Part shown: piece by piece, positions 37,638-46,830 of the stretch
Position numbering within the stretch: the first letter of the stretch is position 1
How the letters are laid out: each line of letters starts with the position of its first letter
NCBI RefSeq assembly: GCF_000685805.1
Contig: NZ_JMKP01000011.1
Coordinates: 23,433 to 87,432 of the forward strand
Direction of reading: 5' to 3'
Source of the DNA: Psychrobacter phenylpyruvicus DSM 7000 = NBRC 102152
Lineage (GTDB): Bacteria > Pseudomonadota > Gammaproteobacteria > Pseudomonadales > Moraxellaceae
DNA: 64,000 bases
Notes under the pieces: model-generated
What the model saw: only the letters and a program-made list of their open reading frames with translations
Database searches by the model: none
What the model was told of the DNA's origin: nothing
Made by a program: the position numbers and the translations under genes

Positions 37638-40247
37638 TTAGAATTCAACGTTCAAACTTAGCATGAAGTTACGCCCCATCTGTGGCACATAAGGCAAGAA
37701 GGAGTTATGCACGTAAATGTATTCATCAAGCAAGTTATTAGCTCGTAATGAGAGGGTGTAATCTACTGGATGCTTGGCATTGTCCCATGTATTTTTGTAA
37801 TCCACTCCGACGTTTAGGAGTGAGTAGCCACTGGTAGAATCTTCAGGTACTTCCGTGACTTTTAAGCGGGATTCATCCCTTGGTATATTGACAACTGTCG
37901 CTGTGGAGGTTTTGTTTTGGGCAAAGACTCGAGTAAAGTCTAGTGAGGTTGACCAATTATCATTGTATTCATTGTTTAAGCGCAAACCTAAGCGTAGTGG
38001 TGACATACGTGGGGCGTTGCGTTCTGGGCGCTCGACTTTGTCGATACCAATAACTTCATAGTCTGGGTAGCCACACCACTCTTCATATACATCGTCGCCT
38101 GGCGAAGCACCACACTCTTCAGGTGGCATATATTTAATGACTTCATTCTGACTTTTGATTTCATTACCATAAACTGGGGCAAAGCCATACAACTTGCCAC
38201 GCACATAGTCACCAAATAAAGTAGCACTATGGCCAGGTAGATATTCGTAGCCAACTTCGGCTTCTAAGCCTTGGATTTTGGCTTTGGATTGGGTCATACG
38301 GCGCATATATAGGTTGCCGTCTTTATGCAGGTTTTCAGCATGGACATAGTTGTCAAAGTGGTTGCTGTAAGCGCTGGCCTTGTAACGCCATTTGTCACCA
38401 GTAAACTGGATGCCTAGCTCGAAGTTATCTGACTCTTCTTTATCGAGGTCTTTATTGCCGTATAAGAAGGAGTTGGTCGCTAAGTTTTTGCCATGATAAT
38501 AAAGCTCCATAGGTGTGGGCAGACGCTCATTGTGTGAATACGACATATCTAAGCGATATTCAGGGGTCATATCCCAGATAGCGCCTAAGGCATAAGAAAA
38601 AGCAGACTCTTGATAAGGGGTTAAGTCTGGCTGTTCAGGCTTCAATAATTGACCGAGAATCTTGTTTTGAGCTTCAATCTCGTCCAGGTTATAGGTAACT
38701 GGAATTTTTGAGTGCTCATAACGCAAGCCTGCTTCGAATAACCAATCATTAAGCTTATATTGCTCTACCCCAAACACGCTAAATTGACGATGTTTGTTTT
38801 CTACTAAAGGACGGCGGTTCTGAGGATGTTCCTCTTTAGAAGGGATCAGCGCACTGCTTTTATGAGATTGACTCTGAATACCCCAAACCCCTTGTAAATG
38901 CTCAGTAGGGGTGTGGTAGGCTTCTAGTTTTGCGTTGTAACCTTGATTGTCAAAGTAGGAAGGTTGTGCTTTAACAAATCTCTCTCCTTTAGCAGGGTCT
39001 GGGATGGTCTTACCATGATCGTGTTCTTCGTGATGATAGTCGTGATAGGCAACATTCAAACGTACCTTTTCGATAGCCGGTATAGGCTCTAGTAATTCGC
39101 CTTGTAAATAGTAGCTTTTACTATTCATATCAACCCAAGGTCCACCTTGGGTATGGTCATGATCATGTCCATAAGGGTTATCGTGGCTATGGGGTTCGTC
39201 TTCATTATGGTCGCTATCACAGTGGAAGTGAAAAGATTCTGCTAAGTCTTCATCGCCCATTAAGTGAGGATAAGCAGCTAGATAAGGTTTATTTTTATAG
39301 TTTTTTTGAGGATAGACCACGTGTCCATAACACCCATCCAACTTATGATTGTGACCTACTAAGCCATATTTGTCCTCTCGTTCACTATAAGCGACCCCGA
39401 TATGACCTCTCTCCCCGACATAAGATAAGCCGATAGTACCAACGTTGGACTTATTTTGTGAGTCGGGTAGGTAGTTTAGTTTATCTCCGAGATTAATCTC
39501 GGGTACTTCATACTCATTTGCTTTACGAGTTAGCCCTTCGACACGCAGTGCCACATTGTCAGTTAAGCCAAAAGTTATACCTGCCGTTGCCACTCTTTCA
39601 TCATTATTTTCATTAAAGCGTAAAGTTGCTTCCCCTGTATAGCCCTCTGGAACTTCAGTAGGGATACGTCCATCCACCACATTGATAACCCCAGCGGGTG
39701 AGGCATTGCTATATAGCAGCGTAGAGGCACCACGGATTAATTCAACCTTATCAGCAAGTAGGGTATCTACTCCAACCACATGATCTGGGGATAGGGTAGA
39801 CATATCTATTGCATCCATACCGTTCTGTAAAATTTTGACACGGACACCCTCTTGACCACGCACCACAGGAGCTGAGGAGCCACCCCCAAAAGGATTACTA
39901 TGCACGCCCAATTCATCTGCTAAAGCATTACCTAATGTGGCAGAGCGGTGACGTAATTTTTCATTATCAATGACGACATCGCTGGCTTTCTGAGCATTGT
40001 CAAAAGCCAGGCTACTTGGGACATGAGTTGATGAAGGCGGAACGGTGATGGTATCAAAGATGGCAATGGGGTTTGATGCAGAGTCAGGGGTTGAGTCAGT
40101 TTCAGAAGCCTGTTGTGAAGGGGTCTGCTTTTGGTCTTGAGTATCCGTTACCGTCTTAGAGCTAACGGCAGCTTGTGCCATTGGGGTGTGAGAAAGATAG
40201 GACAGCATAATGGCCGAAACGGCATAAGATAAGGGTTTTATTTTCAT
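37638..40247 (-). CDS. znuD: ZnuD-like TonB-dependent zinc receptor
   Basis: 869 aa outer-membrane receptor. Signal peptide to about AQAA, TonB-box region FDTITVPP, plug with GGGSSAPVVRGQEGVRVKILQNGMDAIDMSTLSPDHVVGVDTLLADKVELIRGASTLLYSNASPAGVINVVDGRIP, barrel ending in Phe. Large extracellular loops are His/Asp-rich: around residues 335-370 (FHFHCDSDHNEDEPHSHD, then GHDHDHTQGG) and around 400 (HDYHHEEHDHG), as in zinc piracy receptors of Neisseria (ZnuD). The ZnuD call rests on these loops plus a Zur palindrome upstream. It imports zinc with TonB energy. A hairpin with a U-run lies in the leader (see finding). Confidence 0.87.
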   Translation of the reverse strand: MKIKPLSYAVSAIMLSYLSHTPMAQAAVSSKTVTDTQDQKQTPSQQASETDSTPDSASNPIAIFDTITVPPSSTHVPSSLAFDNAQKASDVVIDNEKLRHRSATLGNALADELGVHSNPFGGGSSAPVVRGQEGVRVKILQNGMDAIDMSTLSPDHVVGVDTLLADKVELIRGASTLLYSNASPAGVINVVDGRIPTEVPEGYTGEATLRFNENNDERVATAGITFGLTDNVALRVEGLTRKANEYEVPEINLGDKLNYLPDSQNKSNVGTIGLSYVGERGHIGVAYSEREDKYGLVGHNHKLDGCYGHVVYPQKNYKNKPYLAAYPHLMGDEDLAESFHFHCDSDHNEDEPHSHDNPYGHDHDHTQGGPWVDMNSKSYYLQGELLEPIPAIEKVRLNVAYHDYHHEEHDHGKTIPDPAKGERFVKAQPSYFDNQGYNAKLEAYHTPTEHLQGVWGIQSQSHKSSALIPSKEEHPQNRRPLVENKHRQFSVFGVEQYKLNDWLFEAGLRYEHSKIPVTYNLDEIEAQNKILGQLLKPEQPDLTPYQESAFSYALGAIWDMTPEYRLDMSYSHNERLPTPMELYYHGKNLATNSFLYGNKDLDKEESDNFELGIQFTGDKWRYKASAYSNHFDNYVHAENLHKDGNLYMRRMTQSKAKIQGLEAEVGYEYLPGHSATLFGDYVRGKLYGFAPVYGNEIKSQNEVIKYMPPEECGASPGDDVYEEWCGYPDYEVIGIDKVERPERNAPRMSPLRLGLRLNNEYNDNWSTSLDFTRVFAQNKTSTATVVNIPRDESRLKVTEVPEDSTSGYSLLNVGVDYKNTWDNAKHPVDYTLSLRANNLLDEYIYVHNSFLPYVPQMGRNFMLSLNVEF

Positions 40248-40273
40248 AGTAATTAAAAGCTTTTTATAACGGT

Positions 40274-40307
40274 GATAAAAAAATCCCAGACAGGAAGCCT
40301 GTTGGGA
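40274..40307 (-). terminator. Terminator-like hairpin in the leader of the znuD-like gene
   Basis: On the minus strand: stem TCCCA-ACAGG / CCTGT(C)TGGGA followed by seven T (plus strand A-run 40277-40283). It lies between the Zur palindrome (40357-40371) and the ATG (40247), with no other minus-strand gene upstream, so it would be in the 5' leader of the receptor mRNA. Candidate attenuator. Confidence 0.65.
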
Positions 40308-40356
40308 GCGGTAAACGAATCAAACCTGGCCAGCTTTAACTCTAAAGTAATATTAT

Positions 40357-40371
40357 TGTTATAGTATAACA
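40357..40371 (-). promoter_or_regulatory. Zur box upstream of the znuD-like gene
   Basis: TGTTATA G TATAACA: perfect 7-1-7 palindrome with the Zur core, 110-125 bp before the ATG. Further copies of AACAATA follow on its right side. Confidence 0.82.
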
Positions 40372-40464
40372 TAACAATATATAACAATTGCAATACCTAA
40401 GCTTTACTCATTGAAAGACTGTGCTTGGATAAAAAAAGAAGTAAGTTAATTTAGTCCATTAAAC

Positions 40465-40477
40465 GATAATAATTATC
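40465..40477 (+). promoter_or_regulatory. Fur box upstream of the HpuB-like receptor
   Basis: GATAAT A ATTATC, perfect 6-1-6 palindrome, extended by CATTT. About 110 bp before the plus-strand receptor ATG at 40588. Confidence 0.82.
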
Positions 40478-40587
40478 ATTTACATAAAAAGAAAATTAAT
40501 AGATAATGTTGTCGCTATATTTCTGGATTGTTGCTTCGTTAATAATGGTCCTGATCTCTTTCACAATCTTTAAAGGTACATTTAGGT

Positions 40588-43086
40588 ATGACAAAAATAT
40601 GCGTTAAAACAGTTTCTATCAACGATACCGGTAACCTAGGCAAAACAAGGGGGGATAGCCACTTACCAACACCGCGAATACTTAGTGTGATCGTGGTGGC
40701 TTTAATGACCCAGTCGGCAGTTGCCAATACCAAAAGCAGAACAGACGGTACTACCGAAGCTGGAACGGATATGAGCATCACAACCGATATGCCAAAGGTT
40801 ACCTTTGATAAGATAGTGGTAGCTTCAGGCGCAGAGATGCAGGCAACACAAGCTACAGAAGACATAAAAACCAGTCAGGATATCAAAGAGCAGCAGATAG
40901 ACAACTTGCAAGATTTGGTACGCTACAATACTGATGTGAGCGTGGCGGAGATAGGGCGTTATGGCAATAAGGGCTTCGCTATGCGCGGGGTTGATGGTAA
41001 TAGAATTGCGTTGAGCCTGGATGGGGTAAACCTGCCGGATAGACAGGTCAACGAAATCTTCTCACGCTATGGCAATATGTACGAGGGCCGATTTAGCCCA
41101 GAGTTGGAAATGCTGTCTGAGATACGACTTCAAGTAGGGGCGGACTCATTTAAATCAGGTAGTGGGGCTGTAGGCGGCGCCGTGAATTACAAAACCAAAG
41201 ACCCAGACGATTTACTGCAGTCAAATGAGCAGATAGGTGGTTATGCCAAGCTTAGCTATGCTGATGCTAATGAGGAATTTACCAAAGCGGTAGGGCTGGC
41301 TGGACGTAATGAGCAGGTAGAGGCCATAATCAATTATGTGCGCCGTGATGGTCATGAACTAAAAAACCATCGCATGATTGACTTTGATGCGGACAAGCTT
41401 AAGCCTAGCTATGATTTTGATAGTGATCCCAATTATCCCAATATTTATCCAGTAGAAGCCAGTTTGCCCGATCCGCTCGACTATAAAAGCGAGTCGGCCT
41501 TGGCCAAAGTATATTGGCATATAAATGATGAGCACCGCTTAGGTGTCCAAGGTATTTATCAAAAAAGAGACAGCCTATCTAATAATTACTCAACCCGCAT
41601 AGCCTCTTATACTAAGCCGCCAGCTAAAATGGGTAGGGATGAAACTGAGCTGAAAAGCTATGCCTTAAACTATCGATATTTGCCGAATAATAGTGAATGG
41701 ATAGATCAGATAAAGGCGGACATCAGTCATCAACAAATAACAGCTATCGCTCGGACAGAGGATCATAGAAACATTTATGGTAGCGAAGATTATTATTTGG
41801 ATAAGACCGAATATCGGCCACAAACTGATAAGACCAATCAGCTACATATTGAGGGTCTACTGTATCCTATTGAGACCCAGAAGCTTGGCACACACACCTT
41901 ATCTCTTGATGCGCAGTACGCCAAAGCCGATCATGATCTGATACTACAAACTCAGACTGAGTATGGGGACTGGTATACCTTCGTGGGTCCAGCGGTTAAG
42001 CGTGATGTGTTTAACATTGCTGTTGAAGACAAGATTGATGTGACCAATAAGCTAAGCACAACTTTAGGCCTTCGCTATGATGATTACGCTTATAAGCCTT
42101 ATATAACTAAGATTAATAAAAAAGCACTTGCGCATCAAAGCGGCGAGTCATCCGTGAAGCAGTATTATGAGAATGGCGACTTTGAAAAAAAACAGCGCAT
42201 GGATAATCTAGGCGCAATGGTGGCGGTGAACTATAAATTGAATCCGCAGTGGCAGCTTGGCTACAAATTCTCCACAGGGTTTTTGGCACCAGCGACGAGC
42301 CAAATGTACTCAGCGTTTGAGATATTGGGTAATAAGCTAACGCCTAACCCCAACTTAAAGCCCGAAACCTCAAAAAACCATGAGTTAACCCTAGCGGCTG
42401 ATTATGATAATTTCAGTGTGAGTGCTACCGGGTTTTATAGTGATTATGAGGACTTTATACAGTTTATGCAGTTCGCTGGAAAGGATAATTGGGCCAATAC
42501 GGTGAATTTAATTGGGGCTCAAAATATTGGGCAGGCACAGACTTATGGATTAAGATTGGGGGGAACTTGGGATGTGTCGGATTATGCTGGGACTGAGGGC
42601 AGCGTGAGACTATCAGGCAATCTAAGCTTCGCTAAAGATGAAACCGAACGAGGCATCAATCTATTGGCCACGGAACCGCTAGGGGCACAACTGGGCATCC
42701 ATTATGAGTCGCCTGATCAAGGTTATAAACTACACAGTAGTGTGCGTTATTTGGGTGCCAAAAAAGCTGAGGATGCCAAAGTCTTTGCCGATACCAATAA
42801 ACAGCCCTACGGGAATCCCATATATGGCATAGCACCTTTTGAGCTTATCAATCATTCAAAATCGACTGTGATTTATGATGTGTATGGTAGCAAGCAGCTA
42901 ACTAAGGGTCTGACTTTATCGGCTGGCGTGTTTAATGTGTTTAATGAGACTTATATTCCTTGGAGCAGCTTGCGCTCACTAGCTGAGGTCAGTATTAACT
43001 CATCTCTTGGTCGTGAGGGTGCGGGTATTGAGAGATATACGGCGCCAGGACGTAATTACAAGGTGGGTCTGACGTATCAGTTCTAA
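40588..43086 (+). CDS. TonB-dependent receptor of the hemoglobin/transferrin/lactoferrin class (HpuB-like)
   Basis: 832 aa. Signal region ends near QSAVA; the TonB-box region is FDKIVVAS. Plug: LQDLVRYNTDVSVAEIGRYGNKGFAMRGVDGNRIALSLDGVNLPDRQVNEIFSRYGNMYEGRFSPELEMLSEIRLQVGADSFKSGSGAVGGAVNYKTKDP, the TonB-hemlactrns type. Barrel: FLAPATSQMYSAFEILGNKLTPNPNLKPETSKNHE, the NPNL box of heme-protein receptors. Ends in Phe. It is divergent from the znuD-like gene, with a Fur box on its side of the spacer. Ligand could be hemoglobin, hemoglobin-haptoglobin or transferrin; no lipoprotein partner (HpuA/TbpB) is adjacent. Confidence 0.85.
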   Translation: MTKICVKTVSINDTGNLGKTRGDSHLPTPRILSVIVVALMTQSAVANTKSRTDGTTEAGTDMSITTDMPKVTFDKIVVASGAEMQATQATEDIKTSQDIKEQQIDNLQDLVRYNTDVSVAEIGRYGNKGFAMRGVDGNRIALSLDGVNLPDRQVNEIFSRYGNMYEGRFSPELEMLSEIRLQVGADSFKSGSGAVGGAVNYKTKDPDDLLQSNEQIGGYAKLSYADANEEFTKAVGLAGRNEQVEAIINYVRRDGHELKNHRMIDFDADKLKPSYDFDSDPNYPNIYPVEASLPDPLDYKSESALAKVYWHINDEHRLGVQGIYQKRDSLSNNYSTRIASYTKPPAKMGRDETELKSYALNYRYLPNNSEWIDQIKADISHQQITAIARTEDHRNIYGSEDYYLDKTEYRPQTDKTNQLHIEGLLYPIETQKLGTHTLSLDAQYAKADHDLILQTQTEYGDWYTFVGPAVKRDVFNIAVEDKIDVTNKLSTTLGLRYDDYAYKPYITKINKKALAHQSGESSVKQYYENGDFEKKQRMDNLGAMVAVNYKLNPQWQLGYKFSTGFLAPATSQMYSAFEILGNKLTPNPNLKPETSKNHELTLAADYDNFSVSATGFYSDYEDFIQFMQFAGKDNWANTVNLIGAQNIGQAQTYGLRLGGTWDVSDYAGTEGSVRLSGNLSFAKDETERGINLLATEPLGAQLGIHYESPDQGYKLHSSVRYLGAKKAEDAKVFADTNKQPYGNPIYGIAPFELINHSKSTVIYDVYGSKQLTKGLTLSAGVFNVFNETYIPWSSLRSLAEVSINSSLGREGAGIERYTAPGRNYKVGLTYQF

Positions 43087-43087
43087 G

Positions 43088-43519
43088 CTAAGCATCAGGA
43101 AGACGTGACATCCACAAAGCCGTAGCTACACAGACAGCAGTGGTTAGCCAAGCTAGCCACTGCAAACTATCTGAGAAGCGATAAAAAAGCATGGCGCAGG
43201 ATAGACTCATCATGGTCCAAGCTAGATGTTTGGCTTTGCGCGGAATGGCTCGGTGTTGTTGCCAGTTTATGACCATTTTACCGAAAGTCTTGTGAGTAAT
43301 TAGCCATTGATGAAACTTTTTTGAGCCTTTGGCCCAACAGGCGGCCGCCAGTAATATAAACGGTGTGGTCGGCAGTACTGGTAAGACTATACCGATTAAT
43401 CCTATTAAAACAAAAACACCGCCCAATCCTATAAATAAGATTCGGATACCTTTATTGCTGTGCGGCGTAGATTTCAGCTGATATTGATTTGACTTAGGGT
43501 AATTGGTCATAGCATCCAT
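43088..43519 (-). CDS. YbaN/DUF454 family membrane protein
   Basis: 143 aa small inner-membrane protein. VFVLIGLIGIVLPVLPTTPFILLAAACWAKGSKKFHQWLITHKTFGKMVINWQQHRAIPRKAK is the DUF454 signature. Two to three helices; hydrophilic N-terminal 20 residues. The stop lies one base past the stop of the convergent receptor gene, so the 3' ends nearly touch with no terminator between. A Fur box sits 55-75 bp upstream of the start, which ties this unstudied family to iron or heme. Confidence 0.85.
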   Translation of the reverse strand: MDAMTNYPKSNQYQLKSTPHSNKGIRILFIGLGGVFVLIGLIGIVLPVLPTTPFILLAAACWAKGSKKFHQWLITHKTFGKMVINWQQHRAIPRKAKHLAWTMMSLSCAMLFYRFSDSLQWLAWLTTAVCVATALWMSRLPDA

Positions 43520-43574
43520 TGTAGTGCTTGAGCAGTGAAGGAGGAGGACAGAATTATCTACAAGTCAATCATTA

Positions 43575-43594
43575 TAAATGATAATCATTTTTAT
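43575..43594 (-). promoter_or_regulatory. Fur box upstream of the ybaN-like gene
   Basis: AAATGATAATCATTTTTA resembles the Fur consensus with TGATAATCA as its core. It is upstream of the minus-strand DUF454 gene and 37 bp beyond the end of the next gene. Confidence 0.7.
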
Positions 43595-43630
43595 TTGAAA
43601 TTTTTGTTTTAAAGTTTCTTTGGAGTTAGC

Positions 43631-43954
43631 CTAGTGGGTAGATATACTCTCAAGGGTATCAAAGCCTTGTTTATTGCCAAAATATAAGGCTTCAGTGGGG
43701 TGGTCTCTAAAAAAGCGCAGTTCGTTGCCTTTTTTATCAGTCACGGTAAATTCATTAAGTAGTTTTTGCCAATGCGCTCTTTTTTGGTCTTCGTTATGAT
43801 TGGCATTAAAGGTTGGCCTTAATATATAGGAGATATCTTGGCTTTGCTCTGGTGTCATTAACGCAACTAAATCTTTGTGTTCGCACAGATGACGACAAAT
43901 TCTTTCTATATCATCCAACGTTTCTTTGGTCTCAGTCAATTTTATAATTAACAT
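43631..43954 (-). CDS. Hypothetical protein, 107 aa
   Basis: Not recognised. 107 aa, soluble, no signal peptide, mixed helix. It has LDDIERICRHLCEHKDLVALMTPEQSQDISYILRPTFNANHNEDQKRAHWQKLLNEFTVTDKKGNELRFFRDHPTEALYFG, with His and Cys pairs in the first third but no clear motif. GGAGC precedes the start. Codon use resembles the neighbours, so it is probably a real gene. Confidence 0.6.
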   Translation of the reverse strand: MLIIKLTETKETLDDIERICRHLCEHKDLVALMTPEQSQDISYILRPTFNANHNEDQKRAHWQKLLNEFTVTDKKGNELRFFRDHPTEALYFGNKQGFDTLESISTH

Positions 43955-44033
43955 GAGTATTGCTCCTTATAAAGTTTCGCTTTCATTTTAATTGAGAAAA
44001 ATAAGTTTAAACAATAGGTGAAAGCGACTATTT

Positions 44034-44648
44034 TTACTTTGACTGACCCATTCGTCTTCTCAGTAACCATATAATCACTATAACTATCGCTGCTCCCAAG
44101 AAGATTTTGGAATAGGGGGCAAGAAATCTTTCAATGACCTCATAGTTTTTGCCAAAATGGTATCCTGCTAAGGTCAGTAAGGTGGTCCAAATAGCGGCGC
44201 CAGCAGTGGTGAAAATAATAAACGGAAGCAGTGGCATTTTGTTCATGCCAGCAGGAATAGAGATTAACGAGCGGATGCCAGGTACCATACGACCAAAAAA
44301 CACCGCTTTCTTACCGTGTTTGTTAAACCAGTCATCGGCTGATATGACATCATCAGGCTTTACAAAGACATATTTTCCATACTTCTCGGTAAAGTCGATC
44401 AGCCTTTGTTTATTAAACAGACTACCGAAGTAATATAAGGGAAGTGCCCCTAGCACGCTGCCTAAAGTACCGGCGATAATAACCAATAATAGATTCAAAT
44501 CCCCTCGAGCCACAGCAAAGCCTGCTGCCGGCATGATGACTTCCGACGGTATCGGGGGAAATACGTTTTCGGCGAACATGGCAAAAATAATACCTAAATA
44601 GCCGAATTTGGCCATTATGGCCAGTACCCACTCACTAATTTGATTCAT
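44034..44648 (-). CDS. DedA family membrane protein
   Basis: 204 aa inner-membrane protein. FAENVFPPIPSEVIMPAAGFAVARGDLNLLLVIIAGTLGSVLGALPLYYFG, VFFGRMVPGIRSLISIPAGMNKMPLLPFI and the end of the helix carry the DedA signatures (E in the FAE, R in GRMVPGIRS). DedA proteins take part in undecaprenyl-phosphate or lipid flipping and envelope integrity. Single gene. Confidence 0.9.
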   Translation of the reverse strand: MNQISEWVLAIMAKFGYLGIIFAMFAENVFPPIPSEVIMPAAGFAVARGDLNLLLVIIAGTLGSVLGALPLYYFGSLFNKQRLIDFTEKYGKYVFVKPDDVISADDWFNKHGKKAVFFGRMVPGIRSLISIPAGMNKMPLLPFIIFTTAGAAIWTTLLTLAGYHFGKNYEVIERFLAPYSKIFLGAAIVIVIIWLLRRRMGQSK

Positions 44649-44914
44649 TTTATAATCTTATAAATTTTATGAGGATTTATAATAACTTAGCAGACAATAA
44701 GACAGCGTTAAGGATTTGGTCATTAACGGTTAATATTTATTACCAAAAGTAAGACAGTGTTTATTACTATCTATTTCTCTTTATTCAGACTGCACCGTGG
44801 CTGCATCCCTATACGCTAACTTATTACTTATTTAGCTTATTACTAAATTAATTTTTTACTGCCTGAACCCATCGTTGCCTTGTTGACAGCTTTACTATAG
44901 ATGACTTTGGGCCA
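44649..44914. other. Intergenic region
   Basis: 266 bp, AT-rich, between the DedA gene and the frameshifted gene. No supported ORF. TTATTACT(T/A)-type direct repeats near 44820-44850 are the only pattern seen. Confidence 0.3.
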
Positions 44915-45744
44915 CTAGTGGGCTTTGGCACTTGCGCGTTGTTTAAAGACCACTAAGCAGAATACAATAAATACCAGCAGAGCGGCAGAAGCACCAAAAC
45001 GACTTAATGCCAAGCCACCATGGTCAATAGGCTTGTCCAAAAAGTCGCCCAATACGGCACCTAGAGGACGGGTAAGTACAAATGCACTCCAGAACAGCAA
45101 GGTTTTTGATATTTCGTCCAAAAATGTGCCAACGCTATTAAGACCAATAAGCTACCAAAGATAATGGCACTAGTGGTATAGCCCATACCTTTGGTGTCAG
45201 CAACCCAGTCACCAAGCGCGGTACCAAGGGTTTGAGAGAACATAATGGTTGCCCAATAAAATACTTCTGACTTAGGGTTATTAATGCTATCGACAGAAAT
45301 ACTGCCCATGCTTTTGTACCAAGTAAACAAACTCAGACAAAGCAGCGCCAATAATAAGGCAGAACCGCCGGCAAAACCGATACCCAAAGAGCGGGTCACA
45401 AAGTCAGCAATCGTTGTGCCTAGCGTGGTAGTAGCGATAATAGTCGCCCAATATAGCCACTTATTAAAACGATCGGCTTTGATTTGGGTAGCCACGGCTA
45501 TTGCAAAAATAACCGCAAATATTCCAGTGCTTACTAGATAACCTAAATTCAGGGACATGGACAGGGCATCACCCGCCGTTTCGCCTAAAGTAGTAGAAGC
45601 AATTTTTATTAGCCAAAAAATTAAGGTAACTTCAGGGACTTTAGCTAGTGCCGTATGGATAGCAGAGGAATTTGAGGGTTGGTGAGAAGGGTCAGTAGTT
45701 GCACTACTGCTTTCAACGCCGCTGTGGTTGGTAATAATAGCCAT
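44915..45744 (-). pseudogene. COG4705-type membrane protein, frameshifted in an A5 run
   Basis: Two minus-strand segments in different frames (45061-45744 and 44915-45121) form one protein with four internal repeats, each FWLIKIASTTLGETAGD-like: YWATIIATTTLGTTIADFV, YWATIMFSQTLGTALGDWVADT and FWSAFVLTRPLGAVLGDFLD. The break falls at plus-strand A5, 45120-45124. One added A would join the frames to read ALAHFLDEISKTLLFWSAFVL, a natural reading. Intact length would be about 276 aa. It is a pseudogene, a phase-variable tract or a sequencing error. Function of this family is unknown. Confidence 0.8.
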
Positions 45745-45858
45745 ATCTTAACTCACTGTGAGCATCAACAGACAGCATGTCATGTTGGAGAGGATAAACT
45801 AACAGTGAGGTAGTTAAGAAATCGTTAAGAAAATAAACAGTCGCAATTAATCTAGTGC

Positions 45859-46830
45859 CTAATTGGTTTGAGATTTAAGTAAGCTATTTAAAATAGAGGC
45901 GATCAAAATGAAAGATATGCCCAAATACTGAACAGGAGCCAAAGATTGATGTAATAAAACAACGGCCAATAAAATGGCGGTTAGAGGCTCAAAAGTAGTA
46001 AAGACCGAGGCACGGGTAGCAGGGAGCTTCTCTAAGGCTTTCATATAAAGAGCAAAAGGAATTATAGTTCCGATCAATGATAGACCGGCGACATAGCCCC
46101 AAGTAGAAAGGGGTAAAGCGGATAATTGATAATAAGTTTCATAGGTGGTCGGCATGAACATCAGCACTGCTGCACTAAAAGAGACCGAGGTAAAGAAGAC
46201 TAAAGGAGCGGGGTGAGCATCACCCATTGCCCGTTTGCCTAAAACACCGTATAGAGAATAACATACCCCAGACATCAAGCCGGCCAGTATTCCCCAATTA
46301 AAGTTGGCGTCTTCGCCTAGCATGGTTAGGCCAACGCCAATCACCGCTAGTAAAGCCAACATACCTGCTCGTTTGGTAATGTGCTCCTTTAATAGTACTG
46401 CTGAGAAACCTAAGCTAAATACAGGCGCGGTATAAAGTAGTGCCACGGCGGGTCCAGCGCCTAAGTTCACTACTGCTATAAAGTAAAAAACCGACATGCC
46501 AAGCACACCAATTAAGGATTGTAAGGCTAGAGCAGACCACTGTCTAAGGGTTAATACTTTAAGATATCGCCATAAAAAAGGTAGCAGTGCCAGCAATATT
46601 ACCCCGGAGGTAACCACTCGCAGTATGGTCAGCTGCCAACCTGTGAAGCCGAAGCGATTAAGATAAGTCGAAAAGATACCTAGTGTGCCCCAACAGATGG
46701 CGGCCAATATGACTTGAGTTATGCCAATCCAAGTATTGTTGAGAAGGGGATACGCTGATTTTGCGGTGTATTGAGTCAACTTGTCACTCCTTGCACTTTT
46801 GGTTGCCAACCAGCTATCAAGCTCGAGCAA
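45859..46830 (-). CDS. EamA-family DMT transporter
   Basis: 323 aa with ten predicted helices in two EamA halves: AAICWGTLGIFSTYLNRFGFTGWQLTILRVVTSGVILL at the start and VCYSLYGVLGKRAMG / PFALYMKALEKLPATRASVFTTFEPLTAILLAVVLL in the second half, typical of RhaT/RarD-like drug/metabolite exporters. A 30-residue hydrophilic start suggests the Met at 46830 may be too long. Substrate unknown; no operon partner. Confidence 0.8.
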   Translation of the reverse strand: MLELDSWLATKSARSDKLTQYTAKSAYPLLNNTWIGITQVILAAICWGTLGIFSTYLNRFGFTGWQLTILRVVTSGVILLALLPFLWRYLKVLTLRQWSALALQSLIGVLGMSVFYFIAVVNLGAGPAVALLYTAPVFSLGFSAVLLKEHITKRAGMLALLAVIGVGLTMLGEDANFNWGILAGLMSGVCYSLYGVLGKRAMGDAHPAPLVFFTSVSFSAAVLMFMPTTYETYYQLSALPLSTWGYVAGLSLIGTIIPFALYMKALEKLPATRASVFTTFEPLTAILLAVVLLHQSLAPVQYLGISFILIASILNSLLKSQTN

